Made by a program: the position numbers and the translations under genes. A DNA stretch of 64,000 nt, taken from Aequorivita sp. (lineage in GTDB: Bacteria; Bacteroidota; Bacteroidia; Flavobacteriales; Flavobacteriaceae). Below the pieces are notes generated by a model, which saw nothing but the letters and a program-made list of their open reading frames with translations, was not told the origin of the DNA and ran no database searches. Positions 13,401 to 23,129 of this stretch are shown in pieces (the first letter of the stretch is position 1; each line of letters begins with the position of its first letter). The stretch covers positions 146,077 to 210,076 of the forward strand of contig JAGXGE010000026.1 in assembly GCA_024637015.1 (NCBI GenBank), given 5' to 3'.

Positions 13401-16400
13401 GACAGGAACCTCACTAAGTTTTGATTTGGCGAAAGCACAATGGTCAACAGCTTACAATGATAGACTCGAAGTTGAAATTTCTATCGATTGTGGTGCAACC
13501 TTTACGAATATCTATAGTAAAGATGGTCTAACGCTAGCCACGGTACCCTACATTAACGCTGCTTGGACACCAAGTTCTTCTTCAGATTGGAGAACTGAGA
13601 ATTTGAGCCTAGCAGCATATGAAGGACAAATTGTCCAAATTCGGTTTATTAATGTGAATGACTATAGTAATAATACGTTTATAGATAATATAAAAGTAGA
13701 TGGCATTGTTATCAATCAAGAACCTACAAGAGTATCACTAGCTGGTGGGGAACTTTTAATTGAAGATATAGTAGATAAAGACGATACACTTACTATTACT
13801 TATGGAGGAGGCATATATACCATAACCGATACGAATGGAGGCTTTATAAATACTATGGTTCCAGGAAGTATGGGGGACGGCACAGCTACTGTGACAATAC
13901 CAGAAGCCGGTGTAACCAGTATTTTGGTAAACACCATAGGTGGTGATGACTTACTTACAGTAGATTATTCCGGTGGAAACTTTGCTGTTCCAATTGCCTA
14001 TAATGGCGGAACACATACAAACGTACCAGGGGATTTAATGATGCTATCTGGAGGACCTACATTCACTGGAGTGACTCATACTTTTGTGAATGCTAACGAC
14101 GGTAGTGTAGCTGTGGCTGGAAACGGCTTACTTACCTATACAGGTTTAGAGCCTATTGTAGATAACTTAAGTGCTACAGATAGAGTATTTAACTTTACAG
14201 GCGGCGCCGAGACCATTACATTAGATAATGGGGGTACCTTAGTCAATCAAATAGACTCAACGCTAGGGGAGAGTGTCGATTTTAACAACCCAAGTGGCTC
14301 TTTAACCATTAATACAGAAGTTGGGGTAGGTACAGGAGCAGATATTTTAAATATTGAAGGGCTGGATGCAAACTTTGATGCAGATTTAACAGTAAATAGC
14401 GGTAATGATGACAACGTAAATTTCCTATTGAATCCAACAGCTATAGCTTCAGGAGATATTGCTGTAACTACAGGAATTCTGAACATTAGCCAAGACATTG
14501 CCACCACAGGAAATATAAACCTAACTTCAGAAAGAAATACAACTATAAATAACAACGCAACACTATCTATTACAGATGGAGCTATTACTATGCTAGCTGG
14601 AACCACTCCAGTTGTTGGAGATGTTTATAAGGGAATTTTACTAGAAAACGGAAACCTTAGTGCTACCTCAGGAGCTATTACACTTACAGGTACAGGCAGT
14701 AATGATGGTGTAAGTAGCAGAACCCAAGGTGTTTTTGTTACAGGAGCTTCTTTACTAGAAACAACTACAGGAGAGATTACAATTACAGGAACAGGGGCAT
14801 CCTCTGGATTAGATAGAATGTCTGGTATTCGAATAAACGATAATGCAGCCAATGCAGCTATATTACGATCTGTAGATGGAACTATTACTTTAAATGGGAC
14901 AGGAGGAAATGGAACAAGTGACTTTAATGTAGGAGTAGTTATTGACGGTTTAAACCCTATACAATTAACAGGGAATGGATCTCTAGATGTTACTGGGCAA
15001 GGAGGTGCGGGAGCTCAAGCTAATTATGGTATTGGTATACAAACGGCAACTGTATCAGTGGCAGATGGTACCATTACCCTAAATGGAACTTCGGGTAACG
15101 GCAGCAGTAATTTTCAAGCAGGAGTATCCATTGGTTTTGATGCTTCTTTGCAAATTTCTGGACCTGGAGCAATGAACATTACTGGTTCAGGAGGAAATGG
15201 TGTAGATGCCGGTTATGGCGTCTATGTTTTTAACAATGCAAGTTTATCAGTTTCAAGTGGAGCTATCAATTTAATTGGAACTGCAGCCAATGGAACAGGT
15301 AATTTTAATTCAGGAGTAAACATAAGTACGGGAGCTACTATAGAGGCCACAGGAAATGGTGCTATTACTATAACAGGTACAGGAGCTGCTGGAGTACAAA
15401 ATAATCGAGGAGTTCTTTTAGGAGAAACATCCATTACAACTGCAGGAGGAGGCACTTCCATTACTGGACAAGGAGGAACGGGTGATTTAGGTGTCACTGG
15501 GATTATAATTTTTGATAGTACAACAATTGCAGATACAGCTGATGGTGCTATTGTGCTTAATGGCACTGCGGGCGTAGGTATTCAGCAAAATTCGGGGGTA
15601 TTATCTCTTGGAACCATACAGTCTTTTGATGGACCTATCTCCATTACAGGGGTTGGGAATGGAACCGCTAATAATAACCAAGGTGTTGCTTTAAGAGATA
15701 CAGCTTTAATTGAAAATTTAGGTGAAGGTTCAATTTTAATAGATGGCCAAGCTGGAAATGGAAATGACCTATTCAATATTGGTGTTTTAAGTTCAGGAAC
15801 TGTAAGATCTATAGATGGTGGTATAACAATTATAGGCCAAGGAAATGGAACCAATAATGAAAATCACGGTATTAACATTTTTGAAAATGGTCTAGTTGAA
15901 AGCACTGGGGATGGCGCTATATCTTTTACAGGTACAGGCGCAAATGGTTTTAGAGAGAATATTGGTATTCTACTTGATGGAGTAGCACCACGGGTTTTGT
16001 CATACAATGGTGCTGTTACATTTAATGGTGTTGGAGGTAATGCTACTGATAATTTTAATTCAGGGGTTGCCCTCGAAGAAGGAGCAACTATTGCTTCCTC
16101 AGGAACTGGAGCCATCACCTTAAATGGTACAGGTGTAAACGGCTTTAGTGGAAACAACGGTGTTGTCATAGAAGGAACAACTACTTCGGTTGCCTCAAAT
16201 GGTGGTGGTATTTCAATGACTGGTACTGGTGGTACTGGTGGTGGTAATCTTAATGTTGGGATACGAGTAGATGGAGCTACTATACTAGATCTAAGTAGTA
16301 CAGGCAGTATATCTATAGATGGAACAGGAGGTTCCAGTAGTGATGTATCAGTTGGAGTGTTCTTTAGAGCAGACGCTTCTATTATAACCAATGGTGGTGG

Positions 16401-19400
16401 AATAGCTATGATTGGGCAAGGAGGATCTGGCCCTGGTGATTTTAATGCTGGAATTATGACTCAAGAAACAGTAACAATTACTGATACTGCAATGGGTGAT
16501 ATTTCACTTAATGGAACAGGAGGCTCAGGAGTCAATACTGCTGGAGGTATATTTTTATATAACACCGCTGTAACCTCTGTAGATGGATCTCTTTCTGCAA
16601 TTGGTATGGGAGGAACGGGAACTGAAGATTATGCTAATGGAATCTATATGCAAGATTCAGCATTAGATACTGGTTCGGGTAACATAACGCTAGACGGTAC
16701 AGGTGGTGCTGGTGATGCTTTAAATTCAGGAATACTTTCATTTACGTCCTCTTTTAATACTACCGATGGTGCTATTCAAATGACTGGAGAAGCGACCGAC
16801 GTTACAGGTGATTTCAACCAAGGAATTGGACTTGTTGATAATTTAATTGAGGCTACAAACGGTGCTATTAGTTTAGTAGGTACTTCTGGTGACGCCGCCA
16901 ATCCTGGGATAGAAATTGCTTCTACAAATAGTCCAATTACTGCAGGCTCTACGATTACAGTAACTACCAATGTTGGTGTTTTAAATACACCAGAAGGAAT
17001 ACCAGCGACGGCAGTATTTGAAGCTGCCACTACTAGTATTAATGGAACAATTGCACCTGGGCCATCTGTGGCATATGCTGTAACAAATACTATTGGACAA
17101 ACGACTATAACTGGTGATTTTGACTTAACTGCGGGTTCTTTGGAAGTAGAAATAGAAAATCTTACAATTGCAGGAATAGATTTTGACCAAATAGTAGTTA
17201 ATGGTTTAGTAGATATTACGGGTGCTACTTTAACGCTGGTTGATAATTTTGCTGGCGTAGGAACTCCATCTGATGTTATAATCCTTATTGACAATGATGG
17301 AGTAGATGCGGTTACAGGAACCTTTACGGGGCTTCCAGAGGGTGCGTCAATTAATTTTAATGAAGAAACCTGGTTTATATACTATGCAGAAGGAGATGGA
17401 AACGATGTGGCACTTCGTTTTAGACCCATCAACATACTAGTAGATGCAGGTGGAAACCTCGTTTTTACAGATATAGTAGGAGAAGACGATGAACTAACCA
17501 TTATAAAAGAAGGAACTAATTATCGTATAAGCGACCCTAATAAACCAGTAATTGCTGGAGAAGGCGCTATACAAGATGGCGATGAAGTAGTAGTTCCTAT
17601 CGCTTCGGTTACTGGAGACATTAATATCAATACATTAAATGGAGATGATAGTTTAAACGTGGACCTTGATGGAGGAGATTTTGAAGATACAATCAACTAT
17701 AATGGTGGAAATCAAAACACCAGCCCAGGAGATAGTATGCTATTGTCGTCCGCTGGAATGTATACAAATGTTACGCACAATTTTATAAATGAAAGTGACG
17801 GATTCGTAGATGTAACAGGAAATAATACAATTAATTATACAGGGCTAGAACCTATACTTGATAACTTAAATGCAGCCGACAGGGTATTTAATTTTACCGG
17901 AGGTGCAGAAACCATCACAGTAAATGCTGGTGGGACACTGGATAACCAAATAGACTCCACCTTAGGGGAGAGTGTAGATTTTAACAATCCAACAACCTCC
18001 TTAACCATTAATACAGAAGTTGGTGGGGGTTCAGGAGCAGATACTGTAAATATGGAAGGCATTGCGCTAGGCTTTGATGCAGACTTAACAATTAATGGCG
18101 GTGCAGATGATGTGGTAAATTTCCAAACCAACCCAACGGCTATTGGTACAGGAAATTTAACTGCTACTGGATTAGGTATTTTTGTTTTCCAAAATATAAC
18201 CACAAGTGGTCTTGGAGCTATCGATTTTACAGCAAATAGAAATATATACGTACAGCCTTTAGCTACAGTTTCTTCACAAGATGGAGCTATCACATTTATA
18301 GCCAATAGCTCTGGTGCTTTGTCAGCAACACAGGATTTTGATGCTATCTTAATTAATGGTGAAGTGAATACCTCAGGAACCGGATCGATTGACTTTACAG
18401 GGAATGGAGGCAGTACAGGAGCAACAGAATTTAATATAGGAATTGCCGTGGAGGGCGCCAATGCTAAAGTTGAAACAACGGGAACAGGCGCCATTACGAT
18501 GACAGGAACGGGAGGTTCTGGTAGTAGCAACAATTCAGGTGTTATGGTAAGCTTTGGAGGTCTTATAGCAGCCAATGGTAGCGCAATTGATATTACCGGG
18601 AATGGTGGAAGTGATGGATTTGGCATACATAATATTGGTGTAAGATTGCGTGTTAATGGTACTATTTCAAATACTGGAGCTGGAACTATTTCATTAAATG
18701 GAACTGGTGCAGATAATGGAAACAGCAATTATGGAGTTCAGGCTTTGGGAGGATCTATTGTTTCTGCAGTAAACGGGGAAATTACGCTGAATGGAACTGG
18801 AGGAAATGGTGCACATGCCAATCAAGGATTACGCATTGAAGGTGCTGGGACGAAAATTACAACCATTGATGGCGGAATAACCCTAAACGGAACAGGAGGA
18901 AACGCTACAGGCAATAACAACGAAGGCGTAACCATTATATTAGATGCGCTAATTGAAGCCACAGGCTCGGGCGCAATAAACATAACAGGAAATGCAGTAA
19001 GTGGATTAAATTTAAACAAAGGTGTTGTCTTTTTTAATGCAGATATGAGTTCTGCAGGAGGAGGCATCACTATTAATGGAACCGGTGGAGGAACCAACAA
19101 TAATAATTTAGGTATTAGTATTGAAGGTGGATCTGTTATAGAAGATACTCTTGATGGAAACATATCATTAACAGGTTCGGGAGCAGCAGGTGTTGATTTT
19201 AATATTGGAGTTGATATCACTGGAGGAAGTTTTATTCGAATAAACGATGGAGATATAAGCATTATGGCTACTGGTGGTAATGGAACTGGAAATAACAACT
19301 TAGGTCTTAGAAATAGTGGTGGCTCAATTATCGAAGCTACAGGAATGGGCTCAATTAACCTTGTAGGTGAAGGAGGGAATGGTACAGACTATAATGATGG

Positions 19401-22158
19401 TGTTCGCATTGAAAATTCTTCATCAGTTACTGCAACGACAGGTGGTATAAACATTCAAGGAATTGGTGCTACTGGAAGTGTTGGCGAAGCAAACATGGGA
19501 GTCAATATAGCATCTAATAGTAGCATTATTGCGAGTTCCACAAATAATATTAGTATAGAAGGTACAGGTGGTTCGGGTACGCAATTTAACCGCGGAATTG
19601 TATTTTCTTTCAATTCAATTACGTCAAGTGGTGGTAATATTGATATCATAGCAACAGGTGGAACAGGAACAGGAAATTTTCAAGTAGGACTAACTGCTTT
19701 TCCAGGAACCTCCATTAATACCAATGGTGCTGGTACAATCGGTATTTTAGGAACTGGAGGAGTAGGCCCAACGACCTTGGATACTGGGATAGAATTAATT
19801 GGAACGACGCAGATAACTTCAGAAAACGGTGCTATTACAATCGATGGTGTCGCAGTAGATGGCTCAATAGGAAATAGAATTGAAGCGACTATTACAGCAA
19901 CAGGTACGGGAAATGTTTTCTTAAACGGAACAACTACAAGTGCCACTCAGGCTGCAATCAATATTTTAAATGATAACACAACAATTACTGCCGGAGGAAA
20001 CATAACCGCAACAGCCAATATAGGGAAACTAAATACCCCAGCCGAAATACCTGGGCATGCAATATTTGAAGCTACAAATACTATAATTAATGGCATTCTT
20101 GCACCCGGGCAATCTCCAGGTCAATTAACGGTAAATGGAAACTTTACAATGAGTTCCGGAGATACCGCGGAAATTGAAATAAACGCGATCACAACTCCAG
20201 GAACAGATTACGACCAAATTAAAGTTACCGGAACCGTAGATATTAGTGGTGCAACGTTATCATTAATAGATAATATTCCTGGCGTACTTGTCGAAGGAGC
20301 CGAAATCATTATCATTGCCAATGATGGTGTCGATGCGGTGGTAGGAACCTTCGACGGATTAACAACGACCACACCAATACCTTTTAACGAGCAGTTTGTA
20401 TTCGTACACTATGATGGCGGCGATGGAAATGATGTGTCACTCGTGGTAGATTCTATGCCAACAGCTATTTGCCAGGATTATACAGTTCAGGTAGATGCTT
20501 CAGGAAATGTAACTATTTTGCCGTCTGATATAGACAATGGCTCTTTTGACCCGGATGGACCTGTTACCCTATCGGTAAGTCCAGACACCTTTGATTGTAG
20601 CGCAGCGGGCATTCCGCAAATTGTTACCTTAACCGTGACAGATAACACCGGAAATACAGATACCTGTGAAGCTACGGTAACCATAGAAAAGCGTCCTACA
20701 ACGCTAACATATAGCGGAGATCTTGTAGAACAGTATTCCGATCAAGTAGACCTATCGGCCACCTTGGTGGATGTAGATGGAATCTCTTTAGAAGGCAAAA
20801 CGGTATCCTTTACTATTGGAACGCAATCCATAACTGCACTCACCGATATAAATGGTCTCGCCGAAGCCACCTTGATCTTAACACAAGACCCTAACATAAC
20901 TTATACGGTAGCAACTGAATTTATAGAAGATGATTGTTACTTAGGTAGTACAGTTTCAGTTGATTTCGACATAACCCAGGAAGATGCGATTGTAGCATAT
21001 ACAGGACAAACATTACAAGCAACCCCTAGTGAAAACGAATCTGAAGCGCTTGTCGTTCTAAGTGCCAACATACAGGACATCACGGTAACCGATTTTGCAA
21101 ACGATCCTTTTGAAGGGGATATTCGCAAGGCAATGGTGATGTTTGTGAAAAGACTAGACAATGGTGGTATCGAGGATATTTCAGGTTGGCTCCCTGTTGA
21201 AAACCTTATCGATCCAAACGATCCTACAACGGGAACCGTTAGTTATGATTGGATGGTTGACCTACAAAACCAAGATTCCGAAAGCTTTACCGTAGGAATA
21301 CTCGTGGGGTCTTTGGACGACAATGGGTATTATCTCAGGGATGATTCCGATGATTATACGGTAGTTACGGTATACAAGCCAGTGGGTGACTTTATCACGG
21401 GCGGTGGAAATATTATTCCAGATAATTCAGCTGGACAATATGCTTCTACAGATGGATTGAAAACCAATTTCGGGTTCAACGTTAAATTCAATGCTGGTGG
21501 TCGTAGACTAAAAGGACATATGAACGTGATTTTTAGAATACTTGAAGTAGACGGGGTTCATACCTATCAAATAAAAGGAAACGCCATACAATCCTTAGGG
21601 GTGGATGTAGGAGATCCTGCTAATAAAATAGCAGAGTTTATTACCAAGGCGAACCTTAAGGACATCACCGACCCTAATAACCCTATAAGTTTAGGGGGTA
21701 ACCTATTGCTCAAGGCAGACATGACAGATAAAGGTGAACCTGGGGATGCTGACTCCATCGGTCTTACCCTTACAACATCCAATGGAGAATTACTATACTC
21801 TAGTGATTGGACTGGAATTGAAACCCAGGAGATGGTTCTTGCTGCTGGAAATATAGTTGTACATAGTGGCTTTAGCTCTAAAGGGTTATTATACACCGAT
21901 GATATGGCGCTAACCTTAGCTGGAATTAGTTTGTATCCAAACCCTGCCAAAGAGCAGGTAACAATTGGTAATTCAAATAATCTGGAGCTTGATGAAGCCG
22001 CCATTTACGATCAAAATGGTAGATTAATATACCGCATAGATCTACGAGGAATGGGCGTAACCAAGACAGTGAGCTTACAAGAAATGGCTGCCGCTACTTA
22101 CGTGGTGATCATTAAAGGTAAAGATGGAGAGATTACCAAACGATTATTGAAAGAATAG
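10408..22158 (+). CDS. Giant T9SS-exported subtilase with beta-helix repeat body
   Basis: A 3916-residue secreted protein. After a signal peptide (1-20) comes an S8 subtilisin-like protease domain with Asp240 (RDDG), His266 (THGDG) and Ser436 (GGTSGAAPG), and its beta-sandwich cap (about 510-630). Next are a Kre9/Ser-Thr-rich-type module with PNGGEKF (about 635-718) and a MAM-like segment (about 928-1098). The body is two related halves (about 1110-2345 and 2346-3348), each with a shared leader followed by Gly/Thr/Asn-rich ~32-residue repeats of the form GVxI...GxIxLxGTGGxG, probably a long right-handed beta-helix. Then follow a HYR-like module (3352-3428), an Ig-like module (3430-3528), a VGDFITGGG module (from about 3660) and a type A T9SS sorting domain (from about 3836, ISLYPNPAKEQ). 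Probably a surface protease-adhesin. The last third is shared with the M36 protein downstream. Confidence 0.88.
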   Translation: MKNLTFLFIFTFFCNVVSAQQKHSVEFQGITIEMPENIKGFQWANLPKSAQLANGYVGWIQFYEIPQQNVQDRFKNRNFDLLEYIGNKTYLFYTTGSNGVQFLRNNGVRSIIPVQGNTKLSENLRNGNIEPYAIQGDKLLVTLEHNTLVSTNFVISDLAEKQISVAQQYKATNIIDLIIPNNCLDALAELPYVKWVELIVAPSVPDDTRGRNLHRASGLDTQTSAGRNYTGDGIGVMVRDDGIVGPHIDFQGRIDNSNATGTGQTHGDGVGGIMAGAGNLNPSIRGMAAGSDVFVVNYQPNFLDTATTTLINDGSVQITNSSYSNGCNAGYTTITRTVDTQTHDITSLLHVFSAGNSNNNECGYGAGNQWGNITGGHKQGKNVITTANVFFDGTLVNSSSRGPAHDGRIKPDITANGQNQLSTSENNGYLTFGGTSGAAPGIAGVSAQLYEVYGDANGGTFPPSGLVKATLLNTANDYGNVGPDYKFGWGIVNGLRAAKLLEDNRYLTSSISQGTTNTHSISVPSGTTQVRFMVYWTDEPATSGATTALVNDLDLVVTAPSSTPYEPWILDPTPNPINLDAPATNGPDHLNNVEQVLINNPAAGTYNLDVSGFSVPMGPQEYFVVYEMIEEELTLTYPNGGEKFVPGTVETIHWDAINTTDSFTIEYSIDNGGSWTPTTTVPNTTTNIDWTVPSQITGDALIRITSGSFQDVSDVKFSIATQPTGLQYTIVCPQSANFSWNAVANAELYDVYLLGAETMEVAGTTSNTFISVPIVNGEEPLWAAIVAKNATQGWESRRTIAINNTGFLNCSLSDDIGIEILNTPSDFELECSGGSEVTISVRLQSFGSQPQSNFTYSYQLDDGAIIQETYTGTLASGQNVTIDFGTPLTFLANGNYTLNTAVNLAGDENPFNDTDTLDFFMTLEPTALDFEETFETNGFPPSGWTLNNPDNSTTWQQRDNVVGSDGTTTTTAFMDGANYSASGQLDTFTLEYIDLQGATGTSLSFDLAKAQWSTAYNDRLEVEISIDCGATFTNIYSKDGLTLATVPYINAAWTPSSSSDWRTENLSLAAYEGQIVQIRFINVNDYSNNTFIDNIKVDGIVINQEPTRVSLAGGELLIEDIVDKDDTLTITYGGGIYTITDTNGGFINTMVPGSMGDGTATVTIPEAGVTSILVNTIGGDDLLTVDYSGGNFAVPIAYNGGTHTNVPGDLMMLSGGPTFTGVTHTFVNANDGSVAVAGNGLLTYTGLEPIVDNLSATDRVFNFTGGAETITLDNGGTLVNQIDSTLGESVDFNNPSGSLTINTEVGVGTGADILNIEGLDANFDADLTVNSGNDDNVNFLLNPTAIASGDIAVTTGILNISQDIATTGNINLTSERNTTINNNATLSITDGAITMLAGTTPVVGDVYKGILLENGNLSATSGAITLTGTGSNDGVSSRTQGVFVTGASLLETTTGEITITGTGASSGLDRMSGIRINDNAANAAILRSVDGTITLNGTGGNGTSDFNVGVVIDGLNPIQLTGNGSLDVTGQGGAGAQANYGIGIQTATVSVADGTITLNGTSGNGSSNFQAGVSIGFDASLQISGPGAMNITGSGGNGVDAGYGVYVFNNASLSVSSGAINLIGTAANGTGNFNSGVNISTGATIEATGNGAITITGTGAAGVQNNRGVLLGETSITTAGGGTSITGQGGTGDLGVTGIIIFDSTTIADTADGAIVLNGTAGVGIQQNSGVLSLGTIQSFDGPISITGVGNGTANNNQGVALRDTALIENLGEGSILIDGQAGNGNDLFNIGVLSSGTVRSIDGGITIIGQGNGTNNENHGINIFENGLVESTGDGAISFTGTGANGFRENIGILLDGVAPRVLSYNGAVTFNGVGGNATDNFNSGVALEEGATIASSGTGAITLNGTGVNGFSGNNGVVIEGTTTSVASNGGGISMTGTGGTGGGNLNVGIRVDGATILDLSSTGSISIDGTGGSSSDVSVGVFFRADASIITNGGGIAMIGQGGSGPGDFNAGIMTQETVTITDTAMGDISLNGTGGSGVNTAGGIFLYNTAVTSVDGSLSAIGMGGTGTEDYANGIYMQDSALDTGSGNITLDGTGGAGDALNSGILSFTSSFNTTDGAIQMTGEATDVTGDFNQGIGLVDNLIEATNGAISLVGTSGDAANPGIEIASTNSPITAGSTITVTTNVGVLNTPEGIPATAVFEAATTSINGTIAPGPSVAYAVTNTIGQTTITGDFDLTAGSLEVEIENLTIAGIDFDQIVVNGLVDITGATLTLVDNFAGVGTPSDVIILIDNDGVDAVTGTFTGLPEGASINFNEETWFIYYAEGDGNDVALRFRPINILVDAGGNLVFTDIVGEDDELTIIKEGTNYRISDPNKPVIAGEGAIQDGDEVVVPIASVTGDININTLNGDDSLNVDLDGGDFEDTINYNGGNQNTSPGDSMLLSSAGMYTNVTHNFINESDGFVDVTGNNTINYTGLEPILDNLNAADRVFNFTGGAETITVNAGGTLDNQIDSTLGESVDFNNPTTSLTINTEVGGGSGADTVNMEGIALGFDADLTINGGADDVVNFQTNPTAIGTGNLTATGLGIFVFQNITTSGLGAIDFTANRNIYVQPLATVSSQDGAITFIANSSGALSATQDFDAILINGEVNTSGTGSIDFTGNGGSTGATEFNIGIAVEGANAKVETTGTGAITMTGTGGSGSSNNSGVMVSFGGLIAANGSAIDITGNGGSDGFGIHNIGVRLRVNGTISNTGAGTISLNGTGADNGNSNYGVQALGGSIVSAVNGEITLNGTGGNGAHANQGLRIEGAGTKITTIDGGITLNGTGGNATGNNNEGVTIILDALIEATGSGAINITGNAVSGLNLNKGVVFFNADMSSAGGGITINGTGGGTNNNNLGISIEGGSVIEDTLDGNISLTGSGAAGVDFNIGVDITGGSFIRINDGDISIMATGGNGTGNNNLGLRNSGGSIIEATGMGSINLVGEGGNGTDYNDGVRIENSSSVTATTGGINIQGIGATGSVGEANMGVNIASNSSIIASSTNNISIEGTGGSGTQFNRGIVFSFNSITSSGGNIDIIATGGTGTGNFQVGLTAFPGTSINTNGAGTIGILGTGGVGPTTLDTGIELIGTTQITSENGAITIDGVAVDGSIGNRIEATITATGTGNVFLNGTTTSATQAAINILNDNTTITAGGNITATANIGKLNTPAEIPGHAIFEATNTIINGILAPGQSPGQLTVNGNFTMSSGDTAEIEINAITTPGTDYDQIKVTGTVDISGATLSLIDNIPGVLVEGAEIIIIANDGVDAVVGTFDGLTTTTPIPFNEQFVFVHYDGGDGNDVSLVVDSMPTAICQDYTVQVDASGNVTILPSDIDNGSFDPDGPVTLSVSPDTFDCSAAGIPQIVTLTVTDNTGNTDTCEATVTIEKRPTTLTYSGDLVEQYSDQVDLSATLVDVDGISLEGKTVSFTIGTQSITALTDINGLAEATLILTQDPNITYTVATEFIEDDCYLGSTVSVDFDITQEDAIVAYTGQTLQATPSENESEALVVLSANIQDITVTDFANDPFEGDIRKAMVMFVKRLDNGGIEDISGWLPVENLIDPNDPTTGTVSYDWMVDLQNQDSESFTVGILVGSLDDNGYYLRDDSDDYTVVTVYKPVGDFITGGGNIIPDNSAGQYASTDGLKTNFGFNVKFNAGGRRLKGHMNVIFRILEVDGVHTYQIKGNAIQSLGVDVGDPANKIAEFITKANLKDITDPNNPISLGGNLLLKADMTDKGEPGDADSIGLTLTTSNGELLYSSDWTGIETQEMVLAAGNIVVHSGFSSKGLLYTDDMALTLAGISLYPNPAKEQVTIGNSNNLELDEAAIYDQNGRLIYRIDLRGMGVTKTVSLQEMAAATYVVIIKGKDGEITKRLLKE
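14632..16915 (+). repeat. First array of ~32-residue coding repeats
   Basis: About 25 tandem imperfect units with a period near 95-96 bases encode the pattern x-G-[VI]-x-[VIL] then G-x-[IL]-x-[LIM]-x-G-T-G-G-x-G. They form the beta-helix-like body of the giant subtilase, first half. The count comes from the recurring GV/GI-x-[IVL] step and is approximate. Confidence 0.75.
18345..19795 (+). repeat. Second array of ~32-residue coding repeats
   Basis: About 16 units of the same ~96-base period in the second half of the giant subtilase. The non-repeat leader upstream (about 17856-18060) is a clear duplicate of 14160-14370, e.g. both encode FNFTGGAETIT and QIDSTLGESVDFNNP, so the halves arose by internal duplication. 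Confidence 0.75.
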
Positions 22159-22190
22159 ATTTAAATAATTATTAATTATTAGAAATAGAT

Positions 22191-22220
22191 AGCCCGAGGA
22201 ACTTCCTCGGGCTATTTTTT
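22191..22220 (+). terminator. Intrinsic terminator after the giant subtilase gene
   Basis: AGCCCGAGGAA pairs perfectly with TTCCTCGGGCT around a single C, followed by a T-rich tract. The same hairpin recurs after the M36 gene at 26715. Confidence 0.9.
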
Positions 22221-22267
22221 ATTTGATTTTCAGATTATTTCTTGAACCAAACCTCTAGACTTTGAAT

Positions 22268-22430
22268 ATCGCCTTTCAATATCTTTTCAGGAATAAACTT
22301 CAAATGATTAATTACTTGGTTACCCGAACAAGGTTTTACGGTAGAAGAAGTGCCTTATGCTGAAATTTCCAAACAGGAAGGATTATTGCGTTGTACTACC
22401 ATGCCTTTGGTTCGTGACCCAATGAGCTAA
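22268..22430 (+). pseudogene. Decayed 3' fragment of the DDAH-like gene (copy 2)
   Basis: From about 22268 to the TAA at 22428-22430 the sequence aligns with the last ~150 bases of the gene at 7903-8817. The best-kept part (22329 on) encodes QGFTVEEVPYAEISKQEG then LLRCTTMPLVRD plus PMS before the stop; the catalytic Cys codon is kept. Upstream of 22330 the match decays. It has no start and no catalytic core, so it cannot be functional. It sits 55 bases beyond the terminator of the giant subtilase gene. Confidence 0.85.
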
Positions 22431-22612
22431 GTTTTTCTTACCATCTATTAAAATAATCTCATTTTATAATAATTTGTCTAGGATTGACTACTTAAAACTG
22501 TGGCTTTTGGGAAAAACTTTTTTAGAGCTAAAAAAATTATTAAATAGTGTGACTAGTTTCTATCACATTCTTGCTTAAAAACAGATAACGCAACCAATAG
22601 CTTCTAAGTGTA

Positions 22613-22680
22613 ATGGGCGTGATCAAAACTGTGAGTATACAAGAACTGCCAGTTACTAATTTTTTAATAAAAATTCCTTT
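22613..22680 (+). pseudogene. Relic of a T9SS C-terminal sorting domain
   Basis: One frame reads MGVIKTVSIQELPVTNFLIK, matching the tail shared by the subtilase and M36 proteins (MGVTKTVSLQEMAAATYVVI). No open frame leads into it. It is most simply the remains of a third gene of the same type, lying between DDAH fragment copy 2 and the M36 gene. Confidence 0.55.
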
Positions 22681-22895
22681 CAGTAGAAATTTAGGAAGGG
22701 TTTTATCTTTTTCTAAATATTTATAAATTCTTGAATTTTTGTACGAATAAAATACATTTTTTTTTAAATTACGTATACTACGTTTGTTTATTTTGAAATA
22801 AAGTATTATCTTTCAGCTAGTTAAATATTAAAAAGCAATGATAGGGTTGCTTGTTTAAGTATTTTGTTTCCATCAGGAAAATAACAGGATTATCC

Positions 22896-23045
22896 CTAGT
22901 TTTTTATATTTAACAGCCTTTTAAGATTAAAGAAACCTGTCAGAAAATTATATTTTTTATTCTCCTCTTCTAGTGATTCAATATAATTTTGGGTTTTAAT
23001 TTTTAGACTATTTATCTCCTCAGCTTTTAAAGCAAATTGTGCAAT
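22896..23045 (-). pseudogene. Coding-like minus-strand fragment, unknown
   Basis: Reading the minus strand from 23045 to the TAG ending at 22896 gives about 49 codons with no start: AQFALKAEEINSLKIKTQNY then IESLEEENKKYNFLTGFF. It is charged and helical, with coding-like codon use, and is preceded by an in-frame TGA. It may be the end of a lost gene or a chance frame. The remaining sequence of 22681-22895 and 23046-23129 is AT-rich with nothing I recognise. Confidence 0.25.
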
Positions 23046-23129
23046 TCAGCACTGATTAAATAATTATAAAACACACATTATATAAAACTGCCCCCATAAC
23101 GTTTATTGTCTAACCAAAATTTTTAAATT

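Noticed and set aside
14632..19795. Possible CRISPR-like or tandem DNA array from the regular ~96-base spacing
   Set aside because: The units are imperfect, vary in length and keep one open reading frame throughout; they are protein repeats, not DNA repeats with spacers.
14247..19946. Many long minus-strand open frames opposite the giant subtilase gene
   Set aside because: They mirror the Gly/Thr/Asn-rich repeats and give Pro/Ala/Val-rich low-complexity translations with no family resemblance; they are by-products of the plus-strand repeat codons.
22330..22430. Standalone small gene encoding the DDAH-like tail
   Set aside because: It has no start codon in a sensible place and lacks the catalytic Glu and His region; it is a remnant.
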